Assembly (NCBI GenBank): GCA_963575745.1
Contig: CAUYUJ010005002.1
Location: forward strand, 388,548-452,547
Direction of reading: 5' to 3'
DNA length: 64,000 bases
DNA from: Prorocentrum cordatum
Taxonomy: Eukaryota > Sar > Dinophyceae > Prorocentrales > Prorocentraceae
A program made the translations under genes and the position numbers. The notes beneath the pieces were generated by a model. It saw nothing but the letters and a program-made list of their open reading frames with translations. It was not told the DNA's origin and did not search any database. Shown piece after piece: positions 31,610 to 42,454 of the stretch. Each line of letters begins with the position of its first letter. Positions within the stretch are counted from its first letter, which is position 1.

Positions 31610-34285
31610 TCACACGAGCCGCAAGGGAAAATTGCATTCCCGGGCCTCCAAAAGAAGCTGGCTGCTGTCCACCAGCTCGAAGCACTTGGCCATGTCACTG
31701 ACCCAGGTGCCGCTTTGCTCGTCCAACAGGGTGGCCACCTCCTGCTCCAGGTTCAGGTCGAATGCCGAGTCGCTGGATGTGAAGCGGGAGCGATTGCCCC
31801 AGACCCAGGGGGCAGCATGGGTCTCCTCCCACCGCTTCCCCAGGGGACGGCGCAGCTTCCCCCACAAGCGCGTCAGGGTGTGGAGTAAGGCAATGAGGCG
31901 CTTGCCCCCGTCCGCCTTGCTCATCTGCACGAGCTCCGACTCCACGCGCCCGTCGGGCCACATGCCCAACCGCTCGCAGGCTTCCAGGAGCCTCGCGATC
32001 GCCCGCAGCCCCTCGTCCGACACAAAGTAGAGAGACTTGGGCGCCAGGCGAGTAGGCCCCCGGGCGGTGGTGGCCGGGTAGCTCCAAATCGCCGCCCGCA
32101 TGTCCTGGACGGTGATCGGCGGCAGCAGCTCCCACTGGTCGAAGTCAGCAGGCTTGGGCAGCCACGCCGCGCCGTGGTGGGACCAGACGTCCTCCCACTC
32201 CTGGAGCGCCGCGTCGGCCACCACATAAGGCTGCACCTCGCCCTCCAGCTGCAGCAGGGGCTGCATGGGGGCGATCTTGGAGGCACGGTGGGCCCCCCGC
32301 GCCCCCCGAAGGAAGGCCTCTTGCAGCCAGCCGCGCCACGCCGCCTCCGAAGCGGCCTGGGCGTCGCTTAGTTTCTGGTCCGCCACGCGCACCACCAGGT
32401 CGACGCAGTAGTCGAAGTGCGGCGAGACCAGCAGCATGAGGCCCCTCTGCAAGTACTTGGCCACCGTCGGGTCGATGGCGGCCAGGACCGCCCGCTGCCT
32501 CGAGACCTTCACCAAGTAGCGGTGGGCCTCTTCCAATTCCCGCAGGACGCCAAAGCACTGGCAGGGCATCAGGTCACACATGGCCGCCGCCAAGTTCAGG
32601 CCGCCGAGCTGCTCCTGCAGCCGCTGACGAACAGCCGTAAGGTGAGTCATCCACCTCTTGGCCACGACCCATGGTCGAACGGAACCGTCGCGATAGTGCC
32701 GTCGCCGCCGCGGCCGCCATCTCAGAAGCTGCCAGCGCACCTGGAGGGGCCCCGCTCGGCCCGAGTGGGCCTTGGCCTGTGCCCCGACCTTGTCCCAGCG
32801 CGCGCAGAGCTCGGCGTCGATCCCGTGCAGCACGGCGTCCCAGAGCTGGACCAGCCCGTCGGACTCCGTGACCACCTGGGCATCCGCCGCCAGCGGCCCC
32901 CAGTCGTAAGGCGGCCTGGCACACCCAGGAGGGGGCAGCGCCGAGAGCGGCCTGGGCTCGTCGGCCACCCTGCACCAGGCTGGGCGATCGCAGCCCCGCA
33001 TCCGCAGGTGCACAGGGCGGTGCGGGTACAAGTCAGAGTCGAGCTGTGCTGTCACCTGGCTGTCAAGCCTGGAGACCAGGTTCGACGACGCTGCCATGAA
33101 GTCGATGATGGAGCCCTCCCCCTGAACGCAAGTCACGTCCCCGGGGGCGAAGGGAATGGCACGAACCGACAACAGCGCCTCGCGGAGCCCCTCCACATCG
33201 GAGGCCATATTCCAGTCGCCCATGATGACGAAGTCCTCGCCCTGGGCGTTGAGCTGGCAACAGTACTCGAAAACTCTCCACAGCACATCCAAGTTGGGCC
33301 CCGCGAAGCCCACGGAGTCCACACAGTAAAGACTGATGCAGACCAGGCCCTGCGGGATGCCCCAGTGAACCCGAGCTGCGGCTGCACGGCCAGGGACGAG
33401 GGTCCCGTCGGCCAGGCCAGGGGCCGTGGTGAGGGGCACGAAAGACGGGACCAACACCGCGGCGCCGCTGCTTGTGCTCTGCGCTGCCGTCTCCAAGCCA
33501 GCCGTCCAAGCCCCATGCCAGCCCAGATCCGCCAGACGATTCTGCATCTCGCCCAGCCTGGCCTGAGGAATGCGGTGCTCCTGCACGGCAATTACCCGCA
33601 CCTCGTGCGACACCTCCGCCACGTAGTCGAACATCGGGCCGAAGGAGGAAGTGTTGGCCGAGACCAGCGTGCCGACGAACTCGCTCGAGGCCTCGGCAGC
33701 CTGGCGACCACCAGAGGCGGGCCCGGCGGAGCTGGCGGCCGCTGCGGCCACGGCGGCGCCTCTGGCGGTCCCGCCAGCGCGCCCGGCGGCCCTGGCAGGG
33801 GCCCGCACGCCAGCAGCCTCGACCAGGAAGGTAGGCACCCAATCCGACGGCGCGAGCTGATCAGCCCGCACGGGCCCGCACGGGCCCGGGGGGTCCACGC
33901 CGGGGGCGCCCGGGGCCTGCGCGGGAGTGAGTCCGCAAACGGCGGGTGCGGACACACTCCCGCCCGCACGGGGGCGGTGGCCGGGGCCCACGGCGGCCCC
34001 AGCGGCGGCCCGCGCGGCGGCGGCAGCGGCGGCCGGGGCCCGCGGCGGCGGCGGCGGCGGCCGGGGCCCCGGGGCGGCGGCGGCCCAGACTGGCCCCCGG
34101 TGCGTGCCGGCGCGCACGGAAGCGCCAGCTGCGTGGACGAAATCGTCCGGGCGGGGGGCTCCCGCGGCGGCCCCTGGCACCTCGGGAGCAGGAGGTGCCT
34201 CTGCGTACTGGGCCATAAACTCGGCCGCGTCGTCGACCTCCTCCAGGGGGTCGATCTCGTTGTCCATCGTGGTGCACGCCATCAT
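31610..34285 (-). pseudogene. LINE ORF2, first part: AP endonuclease and RT N-terminal half
   Basis: First ATG at 34285, 49 nt after the ORF1 stop. An acidic and Pro/Ala-rich leader of about 200 residues precedes an exonuclease-endonuclease-phosphatase domain (about residues 205-430). Its active-site signatures are QEHR (about 233), GDWNM (about 354), IDFM (about 395) and YPHRPV (about 425). This domain nicks the genomic target. The RT domain begins around residue 700 (TARGPTRLAPKSL, then SDEGL, KRLIALLHT) and reaches region A with its catalytic Asp (VSDMAKCFELVD) just before an in-frame TGA at 31610-31612. The frame continues without a gap on the other side, so the TGA is most simply a nonsense mutation. 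The overlapping open frame upstream of 34285 is a shadow of ORF1. Confidence 0.85.
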
Positions 34286-34334
34286 GATCACGACAAGGCA
34301 AGCAGACCGAACGCGATGTAGCGGGCACCACCGA

Positions 34335-35537
34335 TTATGACGTCGCAGCGCCCGCTTGGGTCTTGAGCCGCTTGGCCTGGCTCTGGATCGCCTCGTTGAT
34401 GACGCGAGCCCGCTCGATGGTGACGCTCTCGGCCTCCTCGGCGGGCACCTGGAAGCCCATCGACTCCACGAACGAGCGAACGTCCTCAGCCGTCGTGTCA
34501 GCACCCAGGAAATCGAAGCTGCCAGGCGTGCCAGGAGCCGCGACGGGAGCAGCAGGCCCCTCAGCACCAGCGCCAGGAGGCCCGCCAGGAGGGGCTCCAG
34601 GGGCGCCGCCCGCAGGGCCCTGGGGCGTGCCAGGCGCCGCTCTCTGGGGCTCAGCCTGGGCCGCGCGAAGCCCAGCGACGTGGCTGGCCAAGGCGGCCTG
34701 GAAGGTGGCTTCGATCGTCTCGGAGCCCCCCAACCCTCGCAAGAGCGAGGAGAACTGCTGCATGGTGACCTCGAGCCTCGGCACCACGGCGTCCAGCGTG
34801 ACGGCTTCTGGCGCCAAGGGAGCCTGGGCCGCCAACGCCATGTTGTCCGCCTCCAGCTGCACCATGAGCGTCCGAGCCTCGGCCGCGGCGCGGGTCGCCA
34901 CGTCCAGGTCCGCCGTAATGGCGGCGAGCTTCTCCTTGAGGCCCGCCACCTGCAGGTCGCAGGCGGTGATCCGCTGGCGCTGCTTGGACATCTTGGTTGC
35001 GAGGTCGCGCTGCCGCACGTCGAGGGGCTTGGACGCAACCAGGGTGCGGCGCAGCTCGTCGCGCTCCTGCACGAACTTGGGCCGAGACTCCTGGTAGAAG
35101 GGGTCTCCGCGCTGGCCGGGGGCGTCGCAGTAGGCAATCTGCCGCTCGAGCCATTGAAGACGGTCACGGCGTTGCTCGGTTGCGCGCTCCGGAGGAGAGG
35201 CCGCGTCGCCGTCGACCCCGAGGTCCATGGCGTCGCGAGCGGTCCCGTCCCGTGCACGGGCCAGCTGCGCCTCCAGCTCGGCGATGCGCTTGCGCATTGC
35301 GTCGCCAGACCCAGCGCCAGAGCCGCCGTCACCACCGCCGCCAGCAGCGCCCTTGCGACGCCTGGAAGGCGCCAGGCTGTCGGACGGGACGGTGTCCTTG
35401 AAGCACGCGCCCTTGTGGATGCCGCACTTGCCGCAAGCCTTCGACGTGCCCCAGTTCCGCCACGGGGTCCCATCCTTGCGAAGGCAGGACTTGCACCTCC
35501 ACGGCTGCGCATTCTCGGCACGAGACCAAGGAACCAT
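34335..35537 (-). CDS. LINE ORF1: zinc-binding, coiled-coil RNA-binding-type protein
   Basis: Starts at the first ATG (35537) after an in-frame TGA and ends with TAA at 34335; 400 residues. Near the N terminus Cys15, Cys18, Cys35 and Cys38 (WRCKSC ... ACGKCG) form a C-x2-C/C-x2-C zinc module spaced by Trp-rich sequence. A Gly-rich linker, then heptad-like helices (RIAELEAQLARAR; RQRITACDLQVAGLKEKLAAI), suggest a coiled coil. A Pro/Gly/Ala-rich region follows, and the C terminus has a basic helix. The layout (nucleic-acid-binding zinc plus coiled coil) fits LINE ORF1 proteins, which coat the element RNA. Intact, with strong G/C third-position bias. Specific relatives were not searched. Confidence 0.8.
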   Translation of the reverse strand: MVPWSRAENAQPWRCKSCLRKDGTPWRNWGTSKACGKCGIHKGACFKDTVPSDSLAPSRRRKGAAGGGGDGGSGAGSGDAMRKRIAELEAQLARARDGTARDAMDLGVDGDAASPPERATEQRRDRLQWLERQIAYCDAPGQRGDPFYQESRPKFVQERDELRRTLVASKPLDVRQRDLATKMSKQRQRITACDLQVAGLKEKLAAITADLDVATRAAAEARTLMVQLEADNMALAAQAPLAPEAVTLDAVVPRLEVTMQQFSSLLRGLGGSETIEATFQAALASHVAGLRAAQAEPQRAAPGTPQGPAGGAPGAPPGGPPGAGAEGPAAPVAAPGTPGSFDFLGADTTAEDVRSFVESMGFQVPAEEAESVTIERARVINEAIQSQAKRLKTQAGAATS

Positions 35538-35687
35538 GGGCACGCTCCGACAGGAGCCCACGAAACGGATGGGCTGCCAGAAGCCCGTGCAGTACTGGCA
35601 AAGCTGTCAGGCGCAAGGCCTTGGCACTGCTGCGGACTAGCAGCTTCCGATTTGGCACGAGGGCGCGGAGCCCTCAGGTGCAGAAGT

Positions 35688-35701
35688 CTTGAGCCAGATG
35701 G
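35688..35701 (-). other. Relict spliced leader (truncated second copy)
   Basis: Minus strand CCATCTGGCTCAAG directly follows the full spliced leader. It matches the last 15 nt of the leader (CCATTTTGGCTCAAG) with one T lost and one T>C. This is the expected product when a genomic leader is trans-spliced again at its own internal AG (CCGTAG|CC). Confidence 0.85.
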
Positions 35702-35723
35702 CTTGAGCCAAAATGGCTACGGA
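35702..35723 (-). other. Dinoflagellate spliced-leader sequence, complete
   Basis: All 22 nt of the dinoflagellate spliced leader, in the variant with T at the first variable position (begins TCCGTAGCC, ends TTGGCTCAAG). It stands at the 5' end of the LINE in the sense orientation of the element, about 165 nt before the ORF1 ATG. Spliced leaders are added to mRNA in trans, so a genomic copy here marks insertion of a cDNA made from a trans-spliced transcript. Confidence 0.96.
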
Positions 35724-35933
35724 GAGGAGGAGGAGGAGGAGGAGGAGGAGGAGGAGGAGGAGGAGGAGGAGGAGGAGGAGGAGGAGGAGGAGGAGGAGGG
35801 AGGAGAGGAGGAGGAGGAGGGAGGAGGAGGAGGAGGAGGGAGGAGGAGGAGGAGGAGGAGGAGGAGGAGGAGGGGAGGAGGAGGAGGAGGAGGAGGAGGA
35901 GGAGGAGGAGGAGGAGGAGGAGGAGGAGGAGGA
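35724..35933 (-). repeat. (TCC)n tract directly upstream of the LINE leader
   Basis: 210 bp of GGA on the plus strand, that is (TCC)n in the sense of the LINE. It directly precedes CCGTAG of the leader, so it could act as a polypyrimidine tract for a trans-splice acceptor. Confidence 0.95.
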
Positions 35934-38900
35934 TCCCAACCCTGGGCCAGCGCAAGAGAAAATAGCCGGAAGCGGAGATGGGGGAGGTGGGCGGAAGGGG
36001 CAAGAGGGGCATCGGTTGCCACATGGCCCTCAGACGTCGCGTGCGCGCGACGCGGGGGCTGTCCACGGTTCCCGCTCCGGCTGCTCAGCGGAGTCGGCGT
36101 CTCGGGGTGGAGCGCCTCGCCCCGCCGAGCGGCCATCGGCGTTGGGTGGTATTCGGCCACTCCCGGGCCTTCTGCTCCTCCCCCTGGGATGGCCACGCGC
36201 TGGACTGGCAACACTGCGGCCGACCGCCGCTGCTTCGCCAGTGCGAGGAGGAGTCCCTGGGTAGCCCGGGCGGGCGGGGGGACGCCGACCTGGATCTAAG
36301 CCCACCGTTTCCGAAGCGGGTTACTCCCATCGTTCATGAGGCATTGTCTTTTTTGGAGTTTGAGAGGGGTCCCTCTCCTCTGCTCACTAGGCTGGGCCTG
36401 GCACGCAACCAGTGGCTGAGCGAATTGAATTGCGGAACAAAGCGCGCTTGAATCAGCTGTTCAAACCAGGCTAGTGCTTGAGGTCTCGATGCGCGTCGAC
36501 GACGCCGTGTACTGCGACAGCCTCGCGGACGAGGCGTCCAGAGCAACGTCCCATTCTTGTCAGGAGAACCATGCAACATGTCGACAGCTTCCGCCCATGG
36601 CGCCACCGAGAAGGGAACTACCACTGGCTCTTCTTACTTTAGTTCAGGGTCTAGGTAGCAACAGTGTGAAAGCATTGCGAAGGATGCTTGGCACGGACAG
36701 TGGCCATGTCGCTCTTCGTCCATTGTGAGTTCTGCAGCCACAGTCTGATCAAGTTTGGAACCGCCCAGGAATCTACTGGAGAAACGATATCCGCTTTGGC
36801 ATCAGTTGAAGACGGACCAAGATACCCCGACGTTTTTGAGGATGGATACCGACTGGGCATTCAATGCGAATGAGTCCACGAGGATCACGAGGTAGATGCC
36901 CAATACTTTTACTATTCGAGGGCTTCTCCTCGACCCCAACGCCGGCGCGGCAGCGAAAAAAAATGCAGTTCGTAACTCGCTCAAGCCGTTGCTTGCAGTA
37001 GTGCCGATTTCAGGTGACCAACAGGGCGGCGCGGTGGATTCGATGCCCCCCAGTTCGAAGAATCACGATTTCTCAACGGTTGAATCAGTTTGCGCAGAGC
37101 CGCAAACTGTGGCGGTGACGACAAATCTGCGATGGAAACGACACACGCGGAAGGCCTGCGCAGAGTGGCCAGCGATTCGGGAAGGCAGCGAAGAAATGTC
37201 TTAGTGAAAGTCAAACGCTGACCGGCGATTGTTTCAAGCTGGGCGCTCCGGTCCCAATTCTTAGAAGAGGCTGCGAGAGACATGGGGGCACCAGAGGACG
37301 ACAGGATTGCTGCAGCTGCGTGGCCAGATTGACCAGATGGCTGGAGAATCCCAATAATCGGATCGCGGCCGTCTACGGCTTTGGTGGCGGGAAGCCGCAG
37401 ACCATTGTCGTTTGTGGATCTGTTTTTCTGGAGACTATGACCGCCTCGCCAATGGCGAGAATACGTCGATCAATCTTTGAGTTCCCCAATACTTGACAGA
37501 CCATGCCCGATATGCAACGTGTGCCATCGGTCCGAACCGTGAGAAGATCTGGCTCGATTGAAAGGGGCCAGACGTGCCCCGCGATTGGACAAGGGGGATC
37601 AGACTGATTCGGCCAACGATTGAAAAAAACTGCCAGTTATGCGCGCTCGCTGTCGGTGGCCCTCTCCGAAGTGCACGCGGAATGCCCCGATCAATCCGCG
37701 AAGTTCTTGACGGCCTTGGCGATGTTGGAAGTCATGAACAGCGTGGGAAGTTGACGAATGAACGTGCGATCGACACGCCGCTAGACATCCTGCAGAGTAG
37801 AGATGTAGGCAAATTGCGGACGGCCAGAGCGAGGGGGGGCGGCTCGTCCCTTGCCGCCGGCGGGAAGGTCAGCGGCGACGGCGCCGCCCCCACCGCGGCC
37901 GCTGGGAGAGACTGGCGACGGCGCAGCGTTTTCTATGTTTTTCAATGCGGCGCCGTCGCCGCCGGCCACGCCGCCCAGTCCGCCGCCGAAGGGCATCCGC
38001 GCTGCGCCGATAGAGTCGAAGTCAGGACCTGGCCTTGCGGCGGCGCGGACGCGCAAGACGACCCCGCCGATGATCGACCTCGTCGACGATTACTCGGCTG
38101 GAAAGCATGAGCCGCCGTCGCCCGAGGGCGAAGAGATCAGTTCCCAACCTGTCGAGGCCCCGAGAGAGGCTGCCTCGGAACTGCATCAAGGACGCTACTG
38201 TCCGCGCCGGGTACCATGTGATGTTGGCGACATGTGCTTATGTTCGACTTCGGGGACTGCGAGCGGGTCCTGTGATCGACTTGCTGTTCGTGCTGTGTAA
38301 CGATAATTCACTTTGCAGTTACTCATGCGAACGGGCGTCAGCGGCCGATTTGCTGGATGCCTTCGGCGAGGTTGCAGGGCAGGAAGTACGTCGCGCTTTA
38401 TTCTGCGTCGCGCACGGGGGCGCCAAGACGCGAGGGCTGCATCTTCCTCGAGATGCCGATGCGCGCGCCCCGCGCGCAGTCGTCTCATTGATTTGAGATG
38501 CGCGGCGCCAGCAGCGCCGAATCCCCGTTCGAGGAATGGGTTGGACAATCCATGCTCTCAGACTGGGCCCATGTCGCCGATGCCCGACAGCGCCGTCGCG
38601 CCCCGGGCCGCGGGGACAAACGCTGACCGCGCCCGAGCGTCATCGCAAACTGGGAGAATGTGCGCGGCTGTCAATGACGAGATAACGAAATAGATGGAGT
38701 GCTTCGTCTTCGGGGCGACCTCGCGCGAGGCGCGCGACCTGTAGCGGGGGTGCATTTCGACCGATGGTTGCGGATTTGGCGCAGCTGGAGGAGCAGCTAG
38801 CCGGGGACGTCGCCATCTCGCGCCACGGCCTTCGCCTCGATGAGTCAACGGCGGGAGTGGCTGCTGATACTTCTGGGGCATCGGAGAGAATGGGGATGCC

Positions 38901-41613
38901 CTCTGCGATGTCGCGCCCTCGCGCGCGTTGGCTCCCAGATCGCCGTGCGTCCGGTTGCAGGGGGCGAAGTCATTCACGCGCGGAACAGCGCCCGCGCTTG
39001 TTGAAAAAAGGTCGCGGGCATGCAGACGACTAGCACAATGCACGAGAAAATCAGCTCATTCCCAAGGTTGTTGGCGCCGAAAACGATTGGGGCTATGAAA
39101 ATGCTCGGCCGCGATTGAACTCGCATCAGGAGTCGCGACCGTCCAGAGCTGGGGGATGGTATTTGCGCGAGCAAGCGGACCTGCGCACATGCTATCCCGT
39201 GCTTTAGGCATCGCCTATCTGGGCCTTGCGGAGCGCCGCGCGTCGAGGTCTCATCGCGTGTAACCTAAGCGCCGGCACCGCCTGCGGCGCGTGGCGATGA
39301 GTCCGGGCACCCCTGGGAAGTGGAGAACCAGGCAGCGTCGCATTCGCAACCGGAGCTTCTTGTCGATCGGAGCTGCAGACAGTGAGGGGCGGGCTGGCGC
39401 GTCGCGTGAGATTGCCAGTGGGACCTCTGGAATTGGGGAAATAGAAAGCTTTTGCACACCGTCAAGTACGTCCAGCACCGCAAAAATCTGCGTCGCATCC
39501 CCTGCGCCGAAAGGGCCGATGTGCAGAGGGGGACGGATGCCCAGCATATCGCTCGCACCAGGAAGTGTGGCACCGACGAACAGTACATGATTCGTCGTGC
39601 CACGAATCCTCCGCCAATGATGCTCGCGCACCCGCCGCGCGCCCCCGCCGACGCCCGCCATCAGCCACCGCGCACGGACCAGCGCCACCTCATGATATGA
39701 GAGAACTTGGTCAGGATGTGTATCTGCCACGCCAGATGGAAGAGATGCGACGCCAATGCTGGCGCAACGCTGACCGCATATCGGGAGGCATGTGTTGATA
39801 GCTACGTCTATGGACGTGGTGATCACGAGTTGGGCCCCATGGGAGTCAGCAGTCGCCCAGAGCTCGGCGACGCGGCCCCTATGTGCAACAGTGGCAACGT
39901 CTGCCAGGAATTGGAATACGTAGTGCGCCAGAAGTGCCGAGATGCACGAACCGCCGTGGCACGCTCATGATTGTCCTGCTGTCTAGACAGAAACATGCAT
40001 TCCGCGTATTTCGCGCTGGCGGCGTGGGCCCGTGCTTTTTGCGACCTAGTGATTAGAAGGTATGTAATGACGCCTACGGCGGAGAGCTGTGCAGGGTGAG
40101 GCTGCACAGGTCTCGCGCAGCTTGTCGCATGACGGGTCTCGCCGCCAAGCGGCAGGGCAATCCCCTCGCGGGAGCTGCCGCTCCCGTTTGCAAGCGAGTG
40201 CCATATGATGCGCTCGTGCTGCTGTAGTACTTTGCCCCTGTCCAGCCACTGCGCTCGGCTGCCGCCGTTTACATGTCAGCGTATGGCTCCGATGACGGAT
40301 ACAATCGGGCGCTGTGTTAGATTAGCTGCGCCGCGGGCACCTTCCTGGTTCATGTATAAAAATTTCATCATCATCATCATCATCATCATCATCGTCATCC
40401 ATGGCATCGTTTTCATACACAGTTCTTCTGCTGCTGATGATTAGTCTCGTCATTCTTATTGTTATTGCTATGGTTATTTCTATTATTTTTCAACCTTTGA
40501 GCCTTCCCTCATAAGAAAGAACATTCGGATATTAATTCGGCGTCCAAACGACGCTCTCGGGCCCCCCGCCGTCGTTACCCGTCTCTTTCCTGTGGCTGTT
40601 TGTGTCTGTCCTCGTGCGCCTCTCCCTCCCCGCGTCTGTCGTCTTCCGTCTGACGTCTGTCGTCTGTCGTCCCCGTCTTCGTGTCCTCTGGCCGTCGTCG
40701 CGATCGTCTTCCCTTCTGCTTCCTCGTCTGCCGCGTTGCTCCCCCCTTGTCCCGCATGCTCTCTCGACTGGCGCCGGTCCCTTCCATCTCTGTTCCCGCC
40801 TGCGTCTTGGGTCGAGGGCCCCCGCACGAGAGCGATCGGCTTCGCAGGGGCGCTCAGGCCGCGCCAGATTCACCCCCGCCACCCCGAGGGTCCCCGCAGG
40901 GAACGCGGGCCCCATATGGGAACGCAAGAGTGGAAGAAAACGGGTGATGGATGGGGGGGGGGTGGTACGTAGGGGAGGGGAGGGCGGACATTCTGATGAT
41001 GGTGGGGGGAGGGGACGGAAGGGAAGTGGAGGGAGGCATCCAGAGAAAGGAAGAGGAGGACGTGGGCAGGCTGGCAAAGCAATAGGGGACAATGCAGACC
41101 GTAGGTGGTGATGGGAAGGGGCCACCTTGCATACCCTGAACCCTCCTCCTCCTCCTCCTCCTTCAGTGGAGCATTGGCGTCAGGGGGTCCGAGCCACTCA
41201 ACTTTCTTGCGGCGTGGTCCTCGTTCTTCTTTTTGCTCGGGCCACCACCGTAGGGTCAGGGGCAGTCGTTGGCGCCAGGAGCGCATAGTCGTTTTGGCCG
41301 CCATCGTGCGGCCAGTGGTGCTGTCGCTCGTGCGTTCCGCCGCCGTCGTAGGGCCAGGAGCCAGCGTGGGGAAGGGACGTTTGCCAGTCCCACCTCCTAA
41401 AGAAGCTATCCCCGGACGGTTTCAGGGCGTGCTGGTGGTAGCAGTCTCCGCCCCAGGAGGAGGAACAGTTATCACGTTCACTTGTTGGGGCCGCTGGAAG
41501 ATCGAGTTTCAAGAGGTGGATGTGGTCACGCATGCAGGTCCGAAGCGGGTAGGGTCGGACACGAACAACGCTTCGGCAGCGAACGGCACGGAAGGGAGCA
41601 GGGGCGGCGCCAG
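35934..41613. other. Proposed first intron of the PLAC8 gene, right part; no gene recognised
   Basis: About 5.7 kb without recognisable genes or arrays. Base composition is near balanced from 36.4 to 40.5 kb. A Pro/Ala-rich frame at 37851-38105 (plus) and a 190-codon minus frame at 39251-39826 (no ATG) are the longest candidates; neither has a domain. A (CAT)n run lies at 40366-40393 and a GTCTGTCGTC-rich patch at 40635-40670. Confidence 0.45.
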
Positions 41614-41679
41614 GACTGGCCGATCTGCTTCCTCGCCTTCTGCTGCCCTGCCATCCGCTGGGCGGACACCATGACCAAG
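41614..41679 (+). CDS. PLAC8-family protein, exon 2 (cysteine-rich core)
   Basis: A 22-codon stretch beginning DWPICF and containing CFLAFCCPAIRWADTM. The CCP-x2-RWADT signature is the hallmark of PLAC8 domains, and the spacing of the preceding Cys fits. It follows GCGCCAG, a plausible AG acceptor. After RWADTMTK the signal stops at AAG|GATTGC or GATT|GCGCCT, giving possible GA or GC donors of the kind dinoflagellates use. A slightly earlier acceptor at 41601 would add four codons. Exon 1 supplies GLFE upstream and exon 3 ARLLPFWMALGLM downstream, reproducing the usual order. Because the exon is so short, its identity rests on the diagnostic motif. Confidence 0.7.
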
Positions 41680-42454
41680 GATTGCGCCTCGGCTCAGCAC
41701 TCCCTCCCTCTATCGTCTCGGCACGGACATCCCGAGGTGCACAGCCAGTGAGCACCGCCTGCCCTGGCCTCCCTCCCTCCCATCCCCTCCCCTTTCTTCC
41801 TCCTTCACTCCCCCTCTTTTCCTCCATCCCTCCCACTCCCGTCCCCTCCCTCCCGCCCGTCTCGTTCCCAGGAGATGTCCGAACATGTTGCGTTCGTATT
41901 TGCGGCGTTGGGTTGTTCGATTTGTTGCTCAACTCCTCGCTCGTCCTCTTGTTGTTGTGTTAGCTTCTGTTTGGGCCGTCTGTTTGTTTGTTTGTTTTCT
42001 GCGCAGAGCTCTTGCCCGCTGCCTCGAGCATGGCTCGGCGCCCGTTTCGCTATCGACAGGTCGGCCGCTCCTGCATTGTTGGCCATACGCTGCACTGGAA
42101 AAGCAATGCGACTTGTTTAATGGCTGGTTTTTGCCGCCTTCGGCTTTCTGAAGTTTTTGGCATGCAGCGGTCGGTTTTCGGGCCGCGGAGCAGTCAGAAG
42201 CGGGGACCCAGTATGAAAAAGTAAGTCGTTCGGACGATTTTCTTGCACGACCTGCAACATTTGTATCATGTAACGGGGATCCGGGTCCCTGGACCTTGGG
42301 CCCGCCCAATTTCCCCCCCCCCCCCAAGGATTTGTTCCCAACCATCCTGTGGTGTTGGGTCCTCGTTTTGAAGAGACAGCGCCCCGCGTTCCCACCTTCC
42401 TCCCGCTGCCCCCTCCCTCCTCCCCCTTCTCCCTTCTCCCTGCGTTTCACCCAC
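41680..42454. other. Proposed second intron, first part
   Basis: Pyrimidine-rich patch (41758-41870) and mixed sequence; no gene seen. Confidence 0.4.

Larger units (their letters stand above)
28949..35723 (-). mobile_element. Near-intact LINE retrotransposon with 5' spliced leader
   Basis: A non-LTR element of about 6.8 kb on the minus strand. In order it has a spliced leader, a relict leader, a 5' UTR of about 150 nt, ORF1 (zinc-binding plus coiled coil), a 49-nt spacer, ORF2 (AP-type endonuclease, RT, RNase H, zinc fingers), and a short 3' UTR ending in two tandem copies of a 28-bp unit in place of a poly(A) tail. Only one in-frame stop interrupts ORF2, so the insertion is young. It lies antisense within the proposed first intron of the PLAC8 gene. 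The 5' end abuts a (TCC)n tract, which hides any target-site duplication. Confidence 0.85.

Noticed and set aside
29403-34321. Long plus-strand open frames over the LINE (up to 634 codons)
   Set aside because: They are antisense shadows of the LINE ORFs caused by high GC; no domains.
34286-35521. Extension of the ORF2 frame upstream to 35521 giving a 1303-codon protein
   Set aside because: This part overlaps ORF1 in another frame and reads as Arg/Ser/Pro-rich nonsense; ORF2 most likely starts at the ATG at 34285.
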